DNA of 64,000 nt from Burkholderiales bacterium Ga0077544 (GCA_001464355.1 LNEU01000016.1:177910-241909); one strand, 5' to 3'; positions 7,684 through 17,240 are shown, counted from the stretch's first letter. Notes: generated by a model from the letters alone, not told the origin. Numbers and translations: made by a program.

Positions 7684-8484
7684 ATGAAAACAGCTCACCC
7701 TGCAGAGTCGGATAAAACGTCAATACAAGTCATAGAACGCATGACTTCGCTGCTGGACGCACTCGCCATTTATCCAGATCCAGTCAGTCTGAAAGAACTT
7801 TCCCGCGTTACCGGCCTGCACCCTTCGACTGCTCACCGCATTCTGAATGACCTTGTCATCAAGCGCTTTGTCGACCGCTGTGAGCCTGGTACTTACAGGC
7901 TCGGGATGCGTTTGCTGGAACTGGGCAATATCGTCAAGAGCCGCCTGAGTGTGCGTGAAGCGGCGCTGGATTTGATGCGTAATCTGCACCGCAAGACTAA
8001 TCAAACCGTGAATTTATCGGTGCGGCAAAACGACGAAATCATCTACATCGACAGGGCTTTTTCGGAACGCTCCGGCATGCAGGTGGTGCGTGCGGTAGGT
8101 GGACGTGCGCCCTTGCATCTGACCTCCACCGGCAAGCTGTTCCTGTCAGTCGATGAAGCCCGCACTGTGCATGCTTATGCGGTTAGGACCGGATTGGCAG
8201 GCCACAACAAGAATTCGATTACCGATCTGGCGAAACTGGAAGGCGAACTGAAGCTGGTGCGTGCTCACGGTTACGCGCGCGACAATGAAGAACTGGAGCT
8301 GGGAGTGCGTTGCATGGCGGCAGGTATTCATGACGACACAGGCAAGCTGATTGCCGGTTTGTCTATCTCCGCACCGGCTGACCGGCTGCAGGAAGAATGG
8401 CTGGAAGATCTGATGACGACTGCCAGGCAGATTTCCGCTGCACTCGGCTACACTGAACTGACTGGTGGCATAACTGGCAAATAA
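7684..8484 (+). CDS. IclR-family transcriptional regulator
   Basis: 266 residues. An N-terminal winged helix-turn-helix at about 15-80 (SLKELSRVTGLHPSTAHRILNDL) is followed by an IclR effector domain at about 90-255 with LHLTSTGKLFLS and GVRCMAAGI. IclR proteins usually repress or activate catabolic genes in response to small aromatic or organic acids. The target cannot be named: neighbours are dgkA (divergent) and a cell-wall endopeptidase (convergent). The ATG at 7684 was chosen for domain fit; the ribosome site is poor. Confidence 0.92.
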   Translation: MKTAHPAESDKTSIQVIERMTSLLDALAIYPDPVSLKELSRVTGLHPSTAHRILNDLVIKRFVDRCEPGTYRLGMRLLELGNIVKSRLSVREAALDLMRNLHRKTNQTVNLSVRQNDEIIYIDRAFSERSGMQVVRAVGGRAPLHLTSTGKLFLSVDEARTVHAYAVRTGLAGHNKNSITDLAKLEGELKLVRAHGYARDNEELELGVRCMAAGIHDDTGKLIAGLSISAPADRLQEEWLEDLMTTARQISAALGYTELTGGITGK

Positions 8485-8547
8485 TGTGTGCGGCATTTGC
8501 AATCACATACGCGCTCCTCGCAGATTCAATACCGATTAGCAAGGCGT

Positions 8548-8577
8548 AAAAAAGGCGAACCGCGGTTCGCCTTTTTA
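8548..8577. terminator. Bidirectional terminator
   Basis: A perfect palindrome centred on AACCGCGGTT, with A and T tracts on both sides, lies between the convergent IclR gene and the endopeptidase gene and can serve both. Confidence 0.9.
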
Positions 8578-8591
8578 ATATTCGGTATCGT

Positions 8592-9836
8592 TTAACTCTC
8601 GACTGCGCGATGCTTGCGCGCGACGTTTTGAGGCTCCATTGTTTCCAGCCATTTGCGTATGCGCGCGGCATCTGCCAGACGCGAGAACTTTCCTTTGGAA
8701 TCGAGGAAAATCATGACGATAGGACGACCATTGATATTCGTCTGCATCACCAGACAGCGACCCGCTTCAGAGATGTAGCCGGTTTTTTGAATCCCGATTT
8801 CCCAATCAGGATTGGTGACCAGTCGATTCGAATTAGCGTATTGCAGTGCGCGCCCACCCGGTTCCACCACGTATTTGGTATCCGTCGAATATTGGCAAAG
8901 AATCGGATGTCGATACGCTGCCACTACCAGCTTGGCCAAATCACGGGCACTTGCCACGTTATTACTCGACAGGCCGGTTGAATCAACATAGTGCGTACCC
9001 GTCATGCCCAGTGATTTTGCCTTGGCATTCATGGCACCAACGAAGGCGCGAATGCCACCTGGATAGTGACGACCAAGTGCGGAGGCTGCACGGTTTTCAG
9101 AACTCATCAGTGCGATGTGCAACATGTTTGCACGCGACAACTGTGACCCTACGCGCAAGCGCGACGAACTGTTTTTCTCACGATCAATATCTTCTTCCGT
9201 GACTTCCAGCATTTCATGCATGTCTTGCTGCGCTTCAACGACCACCAAGCCTGTCATCAGTTTGGTGATTGATGCAATCGGCAAAGTCACATTTGCATTT
9301 TTCTCAAACAAGACTTCCGAACTGGATTGATCCAGTATCAATGCCACATTCGATGCCAGCGCCAGCGCATCGCGCGTCATGCTCAAACCGGCGATATCGC
9401 CAGCGGTCATGACAGGAGGAACGATAGGGACAACTTGTTTCGCTACGCGTTGGTAAATGACTTTTTGTTTGCCACGTACAACGACGGTTTTCTTTACCAG
9501 TTTTTCATCAGATTTGAGCGATGCGTTTTCACGCTGTCTAGACGCGCCACGTTTGGCGGATTTGGATGAGGTCTTGCTAGCTTGCGCGGATGAATTGCGC
9601 TTGGTAACTGTATTTTTCGATGCCGTTTTAGACGTCTTGTTTGCAGTTTTGTTTGCTGCCTTGTTCGCCGTCGTTTTCTTGACAGTAGCCTTATTTGCGA
9701 CCGTAGTTTTCTTGACGGTGACTTTCTTTACCACTGCCTTTTTCGTCGCGCTGGAGCTGGGCTCCTTCGCTTGCGCAATAGGGGCGTGAACAATGACAAG
9801 TAGCGAAAAAAATACCCCTAGCGCGGACTTAAGCAT
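8592..9836 (-). CDS. pbpG: D-alanyl-D-alanine endopeptidase (PBP7 type) with basic low-complexity arm
   Basis: 414 residues, exported (signal peptide to about 23). The peptidase S11 domain has SITK (189-192), SEN (246-248) and KTG (near 353), the three penicillin-binding motifs, so it should cleave peptidoglycan cross-links in the periplasm. Residues 31-118 are an unusual run rich in Lys, Thr, Ala and Ser with repeats such as VKKTT and NKTANKT, resembling histone-like or AlgP arms. This could bind polyanionic wall polymers. GGGAG (9844-9848) supports the start at 9836. Confidence 0.9.
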   Translation of the reverse strand: MLKSALGVFFSLLVIVHAPIAQAKEPSSSATKKAVVKKVTVKKTTVANKATVKKTTANKAANKTANKTSKTASKNTVTKRNSSAQASKTSSKSAKRGASRQRENASLKSDEKLVKKTVVVRGKQKVIYQRVAKQVVPIVPPVMTAGDIAGLSMTRDALALASNVALILDQSSSEVLFEKNANVTLPIASITKLMTGLVVVEAQQDMHEMLEVTEEDIDREKNSSSRLRVGSQLSRANMLHIALMSSENRAASALGRHYPGGIRAFVGAMNAKAKSLGMTGTHYVDSTGLSSNNVASARDLAKLVVAAYRHPILCQYSTDTKYVVEPGGRALQYANSNRLVTNPDWEIGIQKTGYISEAGRCLVMQTNINGRPIVMIFLDSKGKFSRLADAARIRKWLETMEPQNVARKHRAVES

Positions 9837-10051
9837 CTGCGAACTCCCAATTAGCACAGAAAATGATGACTTGCAGTTTAGCAAATCTCTTGAAATGTGC
9901 AAGAGAATTAGATAGTTAGCGAAATTCATTAATCTATTTTCTAACTAACAATGACTTTTTGCTCACACAATTGGTGCAGTTTTCTTGATGCCTGAAATAA
10001 GCAAATGACAACTTTTTTGAATATTGCGATGCATTTCACCAACATTTTTCG

Positions 10052-10942
10052 CTATTTTTTAACGACAAATACAACTCCAATCACAGCAAGCAACATGCCA
10101 GCAAGTCCTATCAAACTAAATACTTCGCCGAACGCGAGCCACGCCATGAAGGCAGTCGTTGGTGGCGTCAAATAGAGCAGACTGGTGACTTGCGTCGCGG
10201 CGCTTTTACGGATCAGAGTGAACAATAAAAATATCGAACCTATGGACAAGGCGAGAATGGCCCACAGCAAGGCACCGATAAAATTCGGCGTCCATTGCAC
10301 AGTCTGCAAGGCTGGTGAAAGATCTTCCAGCCAGATTGCCAGCGGCAGCACGACCACGCTCGAAGCGGCAAACTGGATGATAGTGCCGGTACGCAAATCG
10401 AAATGCGGACAATATCGTTTTTGATACATGGTCCCGATCGTGATGGACAGCAAAGCCATCACGCACAAGGCGACACTCTGCCAGGTCAAACCGATCAAGG
10501 TAATTTTGTTCGCGACCACCAGCGCGACGCCGCATAAACCGAAGATCAATCCTAGCCATTGCCGACCGCGCACTTTCTCGCCAATCAAGGGTGCAGCAAA
10601 TGCCGTCAGTACTGGTTGCATGCCGACGATCAAGGCCGACAAACCAGCGGGCATGCCTAGCTTGATTGCACACCACACGCCGGCCAGATAACCTGCCTGC
10701 ACAAGAATCCCTGCCACGGCGATATGTCGAACAGTGCCCACAGGCCAGGGCGCACGCAGCAGCAGCACGAGCGGGAATAAAAATGCCAGCACGCCGAGAA
10801 AGCGCAGAAGTAAAAAGGTTAACGGTGGCGCATAAGGCAAACCGAATTTTGCGACGATGAAACCGGTACTCCAGATCAGCACAAAGGCAATAGGCATGAG
10901 CGCCAACCATGGACTGGCGGCGATATTTTTGGCAGAGATCAT
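10052..10942 (-). CDS. EamA/DMT-family transporter
   Basis: A 296-residue protein with ten predicted membrane helices in two EamA repeats, starting FVLIWSTGFIVAKFGLPYA, a standard DMT opening. Such proteins export amino acids or other small metabolites across the inner membrane. The start MISAKN at 10942 fits the family; an upstream extension lacks hydrophobic character and homologous appearance. No neighbour suggests a substrate. Confidence 0.88.
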   Translation of the reverse strand: MISAKNIAASPWLALMPIAFVLIWSTGFIVAKFGLPYAPPLTFLLLRFLGVLAFLFPLVLLLRAPWPVGTVRHIAVAGILVQAGYLAGVWCAIKLGMPAGLSALIVGMQPVLTAFAAPLIGEKVRGRQWLGLIFGLCGVALVVANKITLIGLTWQSVALCVMALLSITIGTMYQKRYCPHFDLRTGTIIQFAASSVVVLPLAIWLEDLSPALQTVQWTPNFIGALLWAILALSIGSIFLLFTLIRKSAATQVTSLLYLTPPTTAFMAWLAFGEVFSLIGLAGMLLAVIGVVFVVKK

Positions 10943-11192
10943 AAAATTGATATTTCTTGTTGGCTGCCGTATCCGGAAGTCACATTGAGCAAAGGCATCA
11001 AGTGTGAATCTCAAATCAGGACGGTGCGTTGAATTATTTGCATGCAAGCAGCCGGGATTTTATGACGTGTCGACTTTCAATGCTGGCGACTGCATATCGC
11101 GTCCCTTGAGCAATCGGCTATTCGATCTCAATTTCGCTATTTCCAAGAGATTTTTTATTTGTAACCCTATGAAATCAAAAGAAAAATTGCTT

Positions 11193-11261
11193 TTGTGCAT
11201 CGCAACATATATTTCTTGACACACGCGCCAATATGCATAAAATGACTATGCTGCATCGCAT
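11193..11261. promoter_or_regulatory. Two PhbF/PhaR-like operators flanking the phasin promoter
   Basis: TGCATCGCA occurs at 11196-11204 and 11252-11260, 56 bp apart, on each side of the promoter. Each site, extended (11193-11205 and 11249-11261), differs by one base from the PHA-regulator motif TG-N-TGC-N3-GCAA that I recall for Herbaspirillum PhbF. Repression of phasin until PHA granules titrate the regulator is the expected logic. Confidence 0.55.
11216..11243 (+). promoter_or_regulatory. Sigma-70 promoter of the phasin gene
   Basis: A perfect -35 box TTGACA (11216-11221), a 16-bp spacer and -10 TAAAAT (11238-11243). The start of transcription would be near 11250, inside the second operator. 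Confidence 0.75.
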
Positions 11262-11315
11262 CATTTAACTGCCTTGCCTTCCATCGAATGTATCGTCTAC
11301 TCAAAGGAGAAACAC

Positions 11316-11885
11316 ATGTTTGCAATCCCAGAACAGTTTTCCGCTGCTACCAAGAATCAACTTGAAGCCCAACTCGCCGTCATGAATTCTTTTGCCAGCA
11401 CTGCATTCGACAGCATGCAGAAAGTCGTCGACTTGAATCTGAACGTTGTCAAATCCTCGCTTCAGGAATCCAGCGCTGCCGCACAACAGTTGTTCACAGC
11501 AAAAGACCCTCAGGAATTTTTCTCCCTGAGCAGCGCACAAGCGCAACCGACGGCTGAAAAAGCCATTGCTTACAGCCGCCATCTGGCCAGCATCGCGACT
11601 AGCACACAAGCGGAATTTGCCAAAACGGCAGAAACACAAATCGCAGAGACCAATCGCAAAGTAATGTCGCTGATTGAAGAGTTGAGCAAGAATGCTCCAG
11701 CAGGATCGGAGAATGCAGTCGCGATTCTCAAATCGGCAATCGGCAATGCGAATGCGAGCTACGACCAGCTTTCCAAAACTGCCAAACAGGCAGTGGAAAC
11801 ACTGGAAGGCAATTTGACTGCCGCCGCGAGTCAGTTTGTCAACGCAGCGGAAAAAACTACTAGCCGTAGCCGCAAGTCTGCATAG
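11316..11885 (+). CDS. phaP: Phasin (PHA granule surface protein)
   Basis: A 189-residue helical phasin with the family opening MFAIPEQFSAATKNQLEAQL, an amphipathic core rich in Ala, Gln and Ser, and a basic C-terminus (TTSRSRKSA). Phasins coat polyhydroxyalkanoate granules in the cytoplasm and control their size and number. AAAGGAGA lies just upstream of the ATG. A strong promoter with flanking PHA-regulator sites precedes it and a terminator follows, so it is a single-gene unit. A PHA depolymerase and a granule-associated protein occur elsewhere in the window. Confidence 0.95.
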   Translation: MFAIPEQFSAATKNQLEAQLAVMNSFASTAFDSMQKVVDLNLNVVKSSLQESSAAAQQLFTAKDPQEFFSLSSAQAQPTAEKAIAYSRHLASIATSTQAEFAKTAETQIAETNRKVMSLIEELSKNAPAGSENAVAILKSAIGNANASYDQLSKTAKQAVETLEGNLTAAASQFVNAAEKTTSRSRKSA

Positions 11886-11947
11886 GACTAAGTAGTGTTT
11901 GCCATCTAAGGCACGCTGCACCGAATAAAGCGCTTGGAAATATCAGA

Positions 11948-11975
11948 AATGCCCCGCTAAAACGGGGCATTTTTA
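11948..11975 (+). terminator. Intrinsic terminator after phasin
   Basis: ATGCCCCG / CGGGGCAT with a six-base loop (11949-11970), followed by TTTTATT. Confidence 0.88.
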
Positions 11976-12024
11976 TTGGCCGTATAGTTTAAAAACTTGC
12001 CATCTGAAGCGAAGTCTTTACGGT

Positions 12025-13665
12025 TCAATCTTTTGTTTTGGCAATAGCGCGCGCCAACATCACGACCGGCACGATCGCCACCAATACGATGGTCAGCGCC
12101 GGCAACGCAGCCTCACCCAAACGTTCGTCGGAAGCCAGCTGATGGGTAATCACCGCCAGCGTATCGAAATTGAATGGACGTATCGTCAAGGTTGCGGGCA
12201 ACTCCTTCACCACATCGACGAACACCAGCAAGCCGGCCGTCAACACGCTGCGCCACAGCAAAGGCATATGTATGCGCATCAGCATAGAGCCTATTCCATG
12301 TCCCAAACTACGCGCGCTGGCATCCATCGCCGGCGTAATCTTAAGCAGTCCGGTCTGCACACTCTGGAAAGATACGGCAAGAAAACGCACCAGATAGGCA
12401 TAGACCAGAGCAATCACACTGCCGCTCAGTATCAATGCGATTCCGTGATCGCTATTCCACGCATCGATATACGCCAGCGGAATCAAAATACCCACAGCAA
12501 TCACCGCGCCCGGGATCGCATAACCCATGCTGACAATGCGATTGCACCATGCCTGCATCTTGCTGTTTGAAACGCGCGCCGCATACGCCATCAATACGCA
12601 TATCGTGACAGCGATGCATGCAGTCACGCCGCCAAGAACAATCGTGTTTTGCAGCCAGTCAAAATAACGCGCACCGAATGAAATCGCATCGGCATTCCAA
12701 AGCAAGCGCAACAATATGAACAAAGGCGCAAAGAACCCACACAGTATCGGCAACGCACAAAACAGCGCCGCACTCCAAGCCTGCCGTCCATGCAGTTGTG
12801 TCGCCAATTGCACTGCATTGCGTCCGCCGACCGCGTAATAGCGCGCCCTGCCGCGATTCCTTTGTTCAAGCAGCATCAGACCCATGACAGCGATAAGCAA
12901 AACAGCTGCGATTTGCGCCGCTGCGGTTCGATCGGAAAAGATGTACCAGGATTTATAAATCCCTGTCGTGAGCGTCGGCACCCCGAAATACGCAACCGCA
13001 CCATAATCGGCCAGTGTCTCCATCAAAGCCAGAGCAATACCGGCCGCCGCGGCCGGACGCGCCAGTGGCAAGCTGACTTGAAAAAATGCCTGCCACGGAC
13101 CGGCGCCGAGCGTGCGCGCCGCATCCAGCATGCGTGGACTGCGTTCTATGAATGCATTGCGCGCCAGTAGATAAACGTAGGGATAAAGCACAAAAGAAAA
13201 GAGCAAGCCTGCACCGCCGACGGAACGTATCTGCGGAAACCAGTAACTCTGTCCTTGCCAGCCGAACAGCGTGCGCAAAGCAGTCTGGATCGGCCCGGTA
13301 AATTGCAGGAAATCCGTATAGGCATATGCGACCACATAGGCCGGCATCGCCAACGGCAGGATCAGTGCCCACTCAAAAAACCTGCGCCCGGGGAAATTGA
13401 ATACGGCAACCAGCCATGCACAACCTATGCCGATTACCGCAGTCAACACAGCGACAATGAGAGCAATGATCAGACTGTTGGCAACATACTCGGGCAGTAC
13501 CGTCCCCCATAAATGGGCAAACGTGCTGACGCTATTGGTCAATTCGTGGGGCGAAAACAGATTCGAAAGCACACCGACTATGGGTACACCTACCAACAAG
13601 GCAATCACCAGTGACACAAGCAGCAACGGATGCGTTGCGCCATATTGATGGCGCAGGTCAAGCAC
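12025..13665 (-). CDS. fbpB: Iron(III)-type ABC transporter permease
   Basis: A 546-residue permease with two fused BPD-type transmembrane domains (about 12 helices). An EAA-type loop with LGAGPWQAF is near residue 190 and a second with LGHGIGSML is in the C-terminal half. This architecture is typical of FbpB/SfuB importers for ferric iron. A GTG start at 13665 is the only fitting initiator before the first helix, and its ribosome site is weak. It is divergent from the ATPase gene, with which it shares a control region of GAGAAY repeats (probable Fur operator). No periplasmic binding protein is encoded beside it. Confidence 0.87.
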   Translation of the reverse strand: MLDLRHQYGATHPLLLVSLVIALLVGVPIVGVLSNLFSPHELTNSVSTFAHLWGTVLPEYVANSLIIALIVAVLTAVIGIGCAWLVAVFNFPGRRFFEWALILPLAMPAYVVAYAYTDFLQFTGPIQTALRTLFGWQGQSYWFPQIRSVGGAGLLFSFVLYPYVYLLARNAFIERSPRMLDAARTLGAGPWQAFFQVSLPLARPAAAAGIALALMETLADYGAVAYFGVPTLTTGIYKSWYIFSDRTAAAQIAAVLLIAVMGLMLLEQRNRGRARYYAVGGRNAVQLATQLHGRQAWSAALFCALPILCGFFAPLFILLRLLWNADAISFGARYFDWLQNTIVLGGVTACIAVTICVLMAYAARVSNSKMQAWCNRIVSMGYAIPGAVIAVGILIPLAYIDAWNSDHGIALILSGSVIALVYAYLVRFLAVSFQSVQTGLLKITPAMDASARSLGHGIGSMLMRIHMPLLWRSVLTAGLLVFVDVVKELPATLTIRPFNFDTLAVITHQLASDERLGEAALPALTIVLVAIVPVVMLARAIAKTKD

Positions 13666-13720
13666 AGTGAGGACGCATAGTGATGCTGATAAAGGCGGAC
13701 AGGAAAAGAAGCATGCGTTT

Positions 13721-13783
13721 GTTCTCGATTCGTTCTCGGTTTGTTCTCAATAAGTTGGATGAGAATTAGTTGGATGAGAATTA
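13721..13783. promoter_or_regulatory. Fur-like operator array between fbpB and fbpC
   Basis: GTTCTC occurs three times at exact 11-bp steps (13721, 13732, 13743). It is followed by two perfect tandem copies of a 15-bp unit, AGTTGGATGAGAATT (13753-13767 and 13768-13782). Together these give five GAGAAY half-sites, three on the minus and two on the plus strand. GAGAAT/ATTCTC half-sites are the core of betaproteobacterial Fur boxes. Iron repression of both divergent genes is inferred. Confidence 0.6.
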
Positions 13784-13831
13784 TAATCAATCCCTCAATT
13801 CATCCATGCACTATTTCCGGACCCACGCGCC

Positions 13832-14923
13832 ATGTCAGTTCTTTCAGATTCGCCGGCACACCTTGCTGTTGACACTATCCGTGTCGGCTACCAGCTTGGG
13901 CGCGCCATGTATGAGATCGTGCATGACCTGTCCTTCACGTTGCAACGAGGGCAAATCGGCTGCCTGCTGGGCCAGTCCGGTTGCGGCAAAACCACGGTCC
14001 TGCGTGCGATTGCCGGATTTGAGCCGCTCATCAGTGGCAGCATTACCCTGGGCGGCAAGCAATTAAGCGGCGCGCAACACACGGCAGCGCCTGAAACACG
14101 CCATGTCGGCGTCGTATTTCAGGACTACGCCTTGTTCCCGCATTTGTCTGTGGCCGACAACCTGGCATTCGGCTTGCGCAATCTGTCCTCGCAGGAGCGC
14201 CAATCGCGGGTTGCCAAGCTTTTGAATCTAGTCGGCTTGGCTACGCAAGAAAAAAAATTCCCGCATGAATTGTCCGGCGGCCAGCAGCAACGGGTGGCAT
14301 TGGCACGCGCGCTCGCACCGCAACCGGATTTATTGCTTCTGGATGAACCGTTTTCCAATCTGGATGTCGATCTGCGTGAGCGGCTCGCCACCGAAGTACG
14401 CGACATTCTGAAAGAAATCGGTACTACAGCGGTCCTGGTCACGCATGACCAACACGAAGCATTCGCCATCGCGGACCAGATCGGCGTGATGCAAAACGGC
14501 GCCATCGTGCAATGGGACAATGCCTACAATCTCTATCATCGCCCTGCCACGCGTTTTGTCGCCGACTTTATCGGACTCGGCGTATTCGCAACCGGCACTA
14601 TCGACCCCGCAGCGCAGAATGTGAATATCGAACTGGGCGCGCTACCGCTTTGTCATGGGATGGACAGTTGCGATCCAAATGAACAAGGACAAGTCGATGT
14701 TCTGCTACGCGCAGATGACGTGGTGCATGATGACACCAGCCCGTTACAGGCTGAAGTCGTGCGCAAGGCATTCCGCGGCGCAGAATTTTTATATACATTG
14801 AAATTGGCAAGCGGCCAGCAAGTGCTTGCACTGGTGCCATCGCATCATGATCATGCGCTGGGTGAACGCATAGGCATACGGCTAGAAGCCGATCACGTCG
14901 TGACCTTCCCGAAGACGAATTAA
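13832..14923 (+). CDS. fbpC: Iron(III)-type ABC transporter ATP-binding protein
   Basis: 363 residues. The ABC domain is at about 12-240: Walker A GQSGCGKTT (47-55), Q-loop VVFQDYALF, signature LSGGQQQR, Walker B LLLLDEPFSNLD and the switch His in VTHDQ. A C-terminal TOBE-like regulatory domain covers about 250-360. It energises the permease encoded divergently at 12025-13665, across the inner membrane. Its stop overlaps the convergent CinA-like gene by 4 bp. Confidence 0.9.
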   Translation: MSVLSDSPAHLAVDTIRVGYQLGRAMYEIVHDLSFTLQRGQIGCLLGQSGCGKTTVLRAIAGFEPLISGSITLGGKQLSGAQHTAAPETRHVGVVFQDYALFPHLSVADNLAFGLRNLSSQERQSRVAKLLNLVGLATQEKKFPHELSGGQQQRVALARALAPQPDLLLLDEPFSNLDVDLRERLATEVRDILKEIGTTAVLVTHDQHEAFAIADQIGVMQNGAIVQWDNAYNLYHRPATRFVADFIGLGVFATGTIDPAAQNVNIELGALPLCHGMDSCDPNEQGQVDVLLRADDVVHDDTSPLQAEVVRKAFRGAEFLYTLKLASGQQVLALVPSHHDHALGERIGIRLEADHVVTFPKTN

Positions 14924-15741
14924 ATTTCATCCACGAACGAATCGACAGGCTGGAGTTCTACATCCAGCAAATGCAATTCACTGATCAATTTATCGAAGGC
15001 AGCAGCGGCTTGTACTGCTTCGCCTTTCACACCCAGTTCGATATGACGGCGCGTCTGTGCATCGCCGACGCTAGGCAGACTGAACACTTTGACCTGCGGA
15101 AATTCGCTCTCTATCGCCTCCATCAATGGCGTCAACGCAGATTCCATGGACTGAAAAACCAGCACTGATTTTTCAAAACGTGTTTGCTGATGGAAAAGAT
15201 GCGCATAGTGGGTATCCAGTATCCACTCAATCATCGGCCACGCCATCACCGGAAAACCCGGCATGAAATAATGCGCGCCACCCTGTCCGTGCTGAATCGC
15301 AAAGCCGGGGATTTTATTATATGGATTGGGAATGATGTCTGCGCCTTGCGGGAACTCGCCCATCTTCAGGCGATGCAGATTTTCGGGTTTTTCAAGATCG
15401 AAAGGCACATTCGCTTCTTGCGCCATTTCCTGCATGCGCTCCTGAATTTTCAGTTTTGCAGCCGGATGCAAAACAACAGGCACGCCAAGCGCCGCCGCCG
15501 CACATTGCCGTGTGTGGTCGTCAGGCGTCGCGCCTATGCCGCCACAACTGAACACGATGTCATTGCTGGCGAAAGTACGCTGCAACGTGGCAGTAATCCG
15601 TGCCCTGTCATCGCCGATTATCTCCGCCCATTCCAGTGACAGGCCGCGTGCGCTCAGCAAATCAACAACTTTTGAAAAATGCTTGTCTACGCGCTTCCCC
15701 GACAAAATTTCATCGCCAATGATGATGAGTCCGAATGCCAT
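14920..15741 (-). CDS. CinA-like molybdopterin-binding (MoCF) domain protein
   Basis: A 273-residue protein whose first 170 residues form the MoaB/MogA-like fold: GLIIIGDEILSG (4-15), FSCGGIGATPDDHT (about 64-77) and MPGFPVMAWPM. It lacks the C-terminal nicotinamide-nucleotide amidase domain of full CinA and has instead a short tail with HIELGVKG. It may act in nucleotide-metabolite repair or cofactor chemistry; the exact reaction is unclear. It is convergent with, and overlaps by 4 bp, the ABC ATPase gene. Confidence 0.82.
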   Translation of the reverse strand: MAFGLIIIGDEILSGKRVDKHFSKVVDLLSARGLSLEWAEIIGDDRARITATLQRTFASNDIVFSCGGIGATPDDHTRQCAAAALGVPVVLHPAAKLKIQERMQEMAQEANVPFDLEKPENLHRLKMGEFPQGADIIPNPYNKIPGFAIQHGQGGAHYFMPGFPVMAWPMIEWILDTHYAHLFHQQTRFEKSVLVFQSMESALTPLMEAIESEFPQVKVFSLPSVGDAQTRRHIELGVKGEAVQAAAAFDKLISELHLLDVELQPVDSFVDEI

Positions 15742-15804
15742 AGGTTTCCTTCTTGCGTCAGATAAGTGAATGCACTGAGGAATGCACTGAAATGAGTTAC
15801 TGGT

Positions 15805-16689
15805 TTATTTTCCGTCTTCAATGATTACTGCATCTGGCACCAGTGTTTGCGTCAGCATAGGCGCAGTGTGTTGAACCTGCGCTTTCAGGTCAGCATCTGC
15901 CGCACGATGCTGCTTCAATGCTTCCATGCAGTAATGCTGAAACCATAAACCGCTAAAGATAAAGACCAGCACATACAACCAGATTGCGCCCGCCGCCAAC
16001 AGCGGAAAGAAAATGACGGATAACGCACCACCGAGCCAGAGCAAGGTCGGTGCCGCGCCCATCGCACCGGCCATCGCACCTATCAACAGCAACTGCCAGC
16101 GATGCGTGCGCAGAATGACTTTGCGTTCAGCGGGATCCGCATGATCGGCCAGAGCGTCATACGCCATTACACGATAGGTCAGCCAACCCCACAATACCGG
16201 CTGGATCACGAAGGTCAATGGCGGGATCAGCGATAGCGGCAAGGTAATGATCCAGAGCACCAGAAAGACCACAAATGACGAAGTAGATGTCCACAGACTG
16301 CCGAGGAAAGTGCCGCCCTTGCGCATTTCCAGTTCCTTGTATTGGCGGCTACCTACATGCTTGGCAATGACGGGCATCGCCATCACACCGACGAAAATCA
16401 GCGCCGTCAATATCATCAAGGGCAACAGTATCCACATGGCGATCAAAGGCACGACTACTGTCTTCAGCGCACCCATGCCTACCCAGGTCAGCACATCGTT
16501 GCTGAAACGAAAACCGTCATTCTCGATAAAATAAGTTTGCAGACCGTCGATCATTGGTTGCAGATATAACCACAAACCAAAACCCCACACCACAATCGAC
16601 AATACAAAAGGCAACACGCTCAGCAGCAGCATCCTGATGTGCAGTTGAGACCATACGGCCCTTCCGAAAGCAGTCATTACCGGGCGCAT
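15805..16689 (-). CDS. EI24-domain (CysZ-like) membrane protein
   Basis: A 294-residue integral membrane protein with about six helices and the EI24 pattern: an N-terminal helix, the FLGSLWTS / ITLPLSLIPP region and WGWLTYRVMAYDAL. CysZ relatives conduct sulfate, but most betaproteobacterial members are uncharacterised, so sulfate transport is only a possibility. AAGGA precedes the ATG at 16689. It lies upstream of the CinA-like gene in the same direction with a 63-bp gap, so the two may be co-transcribed. Confidence 0.8.
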   Translation of the reverse strand: MRPVMTAFGRAVWSQLHIRMLLLSVLPFVLSIVVWGFGLWLYLQPMIDGLQTYFIENDGFRFSNDVLTWVGMGALKTVVVPLIAMWILLPLMILTALIFVGVMAMPVIAKHVGSRQYKELEMRKGGTFLGSLWTSTSSFVVFLVLWIITLPLSLIPPLTFVIQPVLWGWLTYRVMAYDALADHADPAERKVILRTHRWQLLLIGAMAGAMGAAPTLLWLGGALSVIFFPLLAAGAIWLYVLVFIFSGLWFQHYCMEALKQHRAADADLKAQVQHTAPMLTQTLVPDAVIIEDGK

Positions 16690-16883
16690 GAGGTATATCC
16701 TTAAAAAATCGGAGTCGCCACCAGCGGCTTCCCTCTGATACTAGTCCGTATCCAGTGCGGTCATTTTACCGTGAGCGATTCTTCGGCGTTTATCCACAGC
16801 CAGGATGAGTGCCGCTCCGTAAAAATGGCACATCACCTGCTACAATCTGCCCACTTTCTGACCTCATTTTCAAAGGAACCAAC

Positions 16884-17240
16884 ATGGCTACCACCTCCAC
16901 CGCATCCGGATTGCAATATGAAGACAACGTTATCGGCGACGGCGCAGAAGCGACCGCAGGCAACCATGTGACCGTGCATTACACCGGCTGGCTGCGTAAC
17001 GACGACGGCACCGCCGGCGCAAAATTCGATTCCAGCAAGGACCGCAATGACCCATTCCAGTTTCCTCTGGGCGCAGGTCATGTCATCAAGGGTTGGGACG
17101 AAGGCGTGCAAGGCATGAAAATCGGCGGCACACGTACCCTGATCATTCCAGCATCGTTGGGCTATGGCGCACGCGGCGCTGGCGGTGTGATCCCACCGAA
17201 TGCAACCCTGATCTTTGAAGTAGAACTCCTGGGTGTATAA
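16884..17240 (+). CDS. FKBP-type peptidyl-prolyl isomerase
   Basis: A 118-residue single FKBP domain. Characteristic strings are TVHYTGWL (near 32-39), [31 protein letters not shown], and the closing [24 protein letters not shown]. No signal peptide is present, so it acts in the cytoplasm as a folding helper. AAAGGA (16872-16877) sets the start at 16884. It probably forms its own unit; the acyl-CoA-binding protein gene follows after 126 bp. Confidence 0.95.
   Translation: MATTSTASGLQYEDNVIGDGAEATAGNHVTVHYTGWLRNDDGTAGAKFDSSKDRNDPFQFPLGAGHVIKGWDEGVQGMKIGGTRTLIIPASLGYGARGAGGVIPPNATLIFEVELLGV

Larger units (their letters stand above)
10943..11315. other. Intergenic region holding the phasin promoter
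   Basis: A 373-bp gap between the divergent transporter and phasin genes. It carries the sigma-70 promoter and two PhbF/PhaR-like sites listed separately; the first 240 bp show nothing else. Confidence 0.6.
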
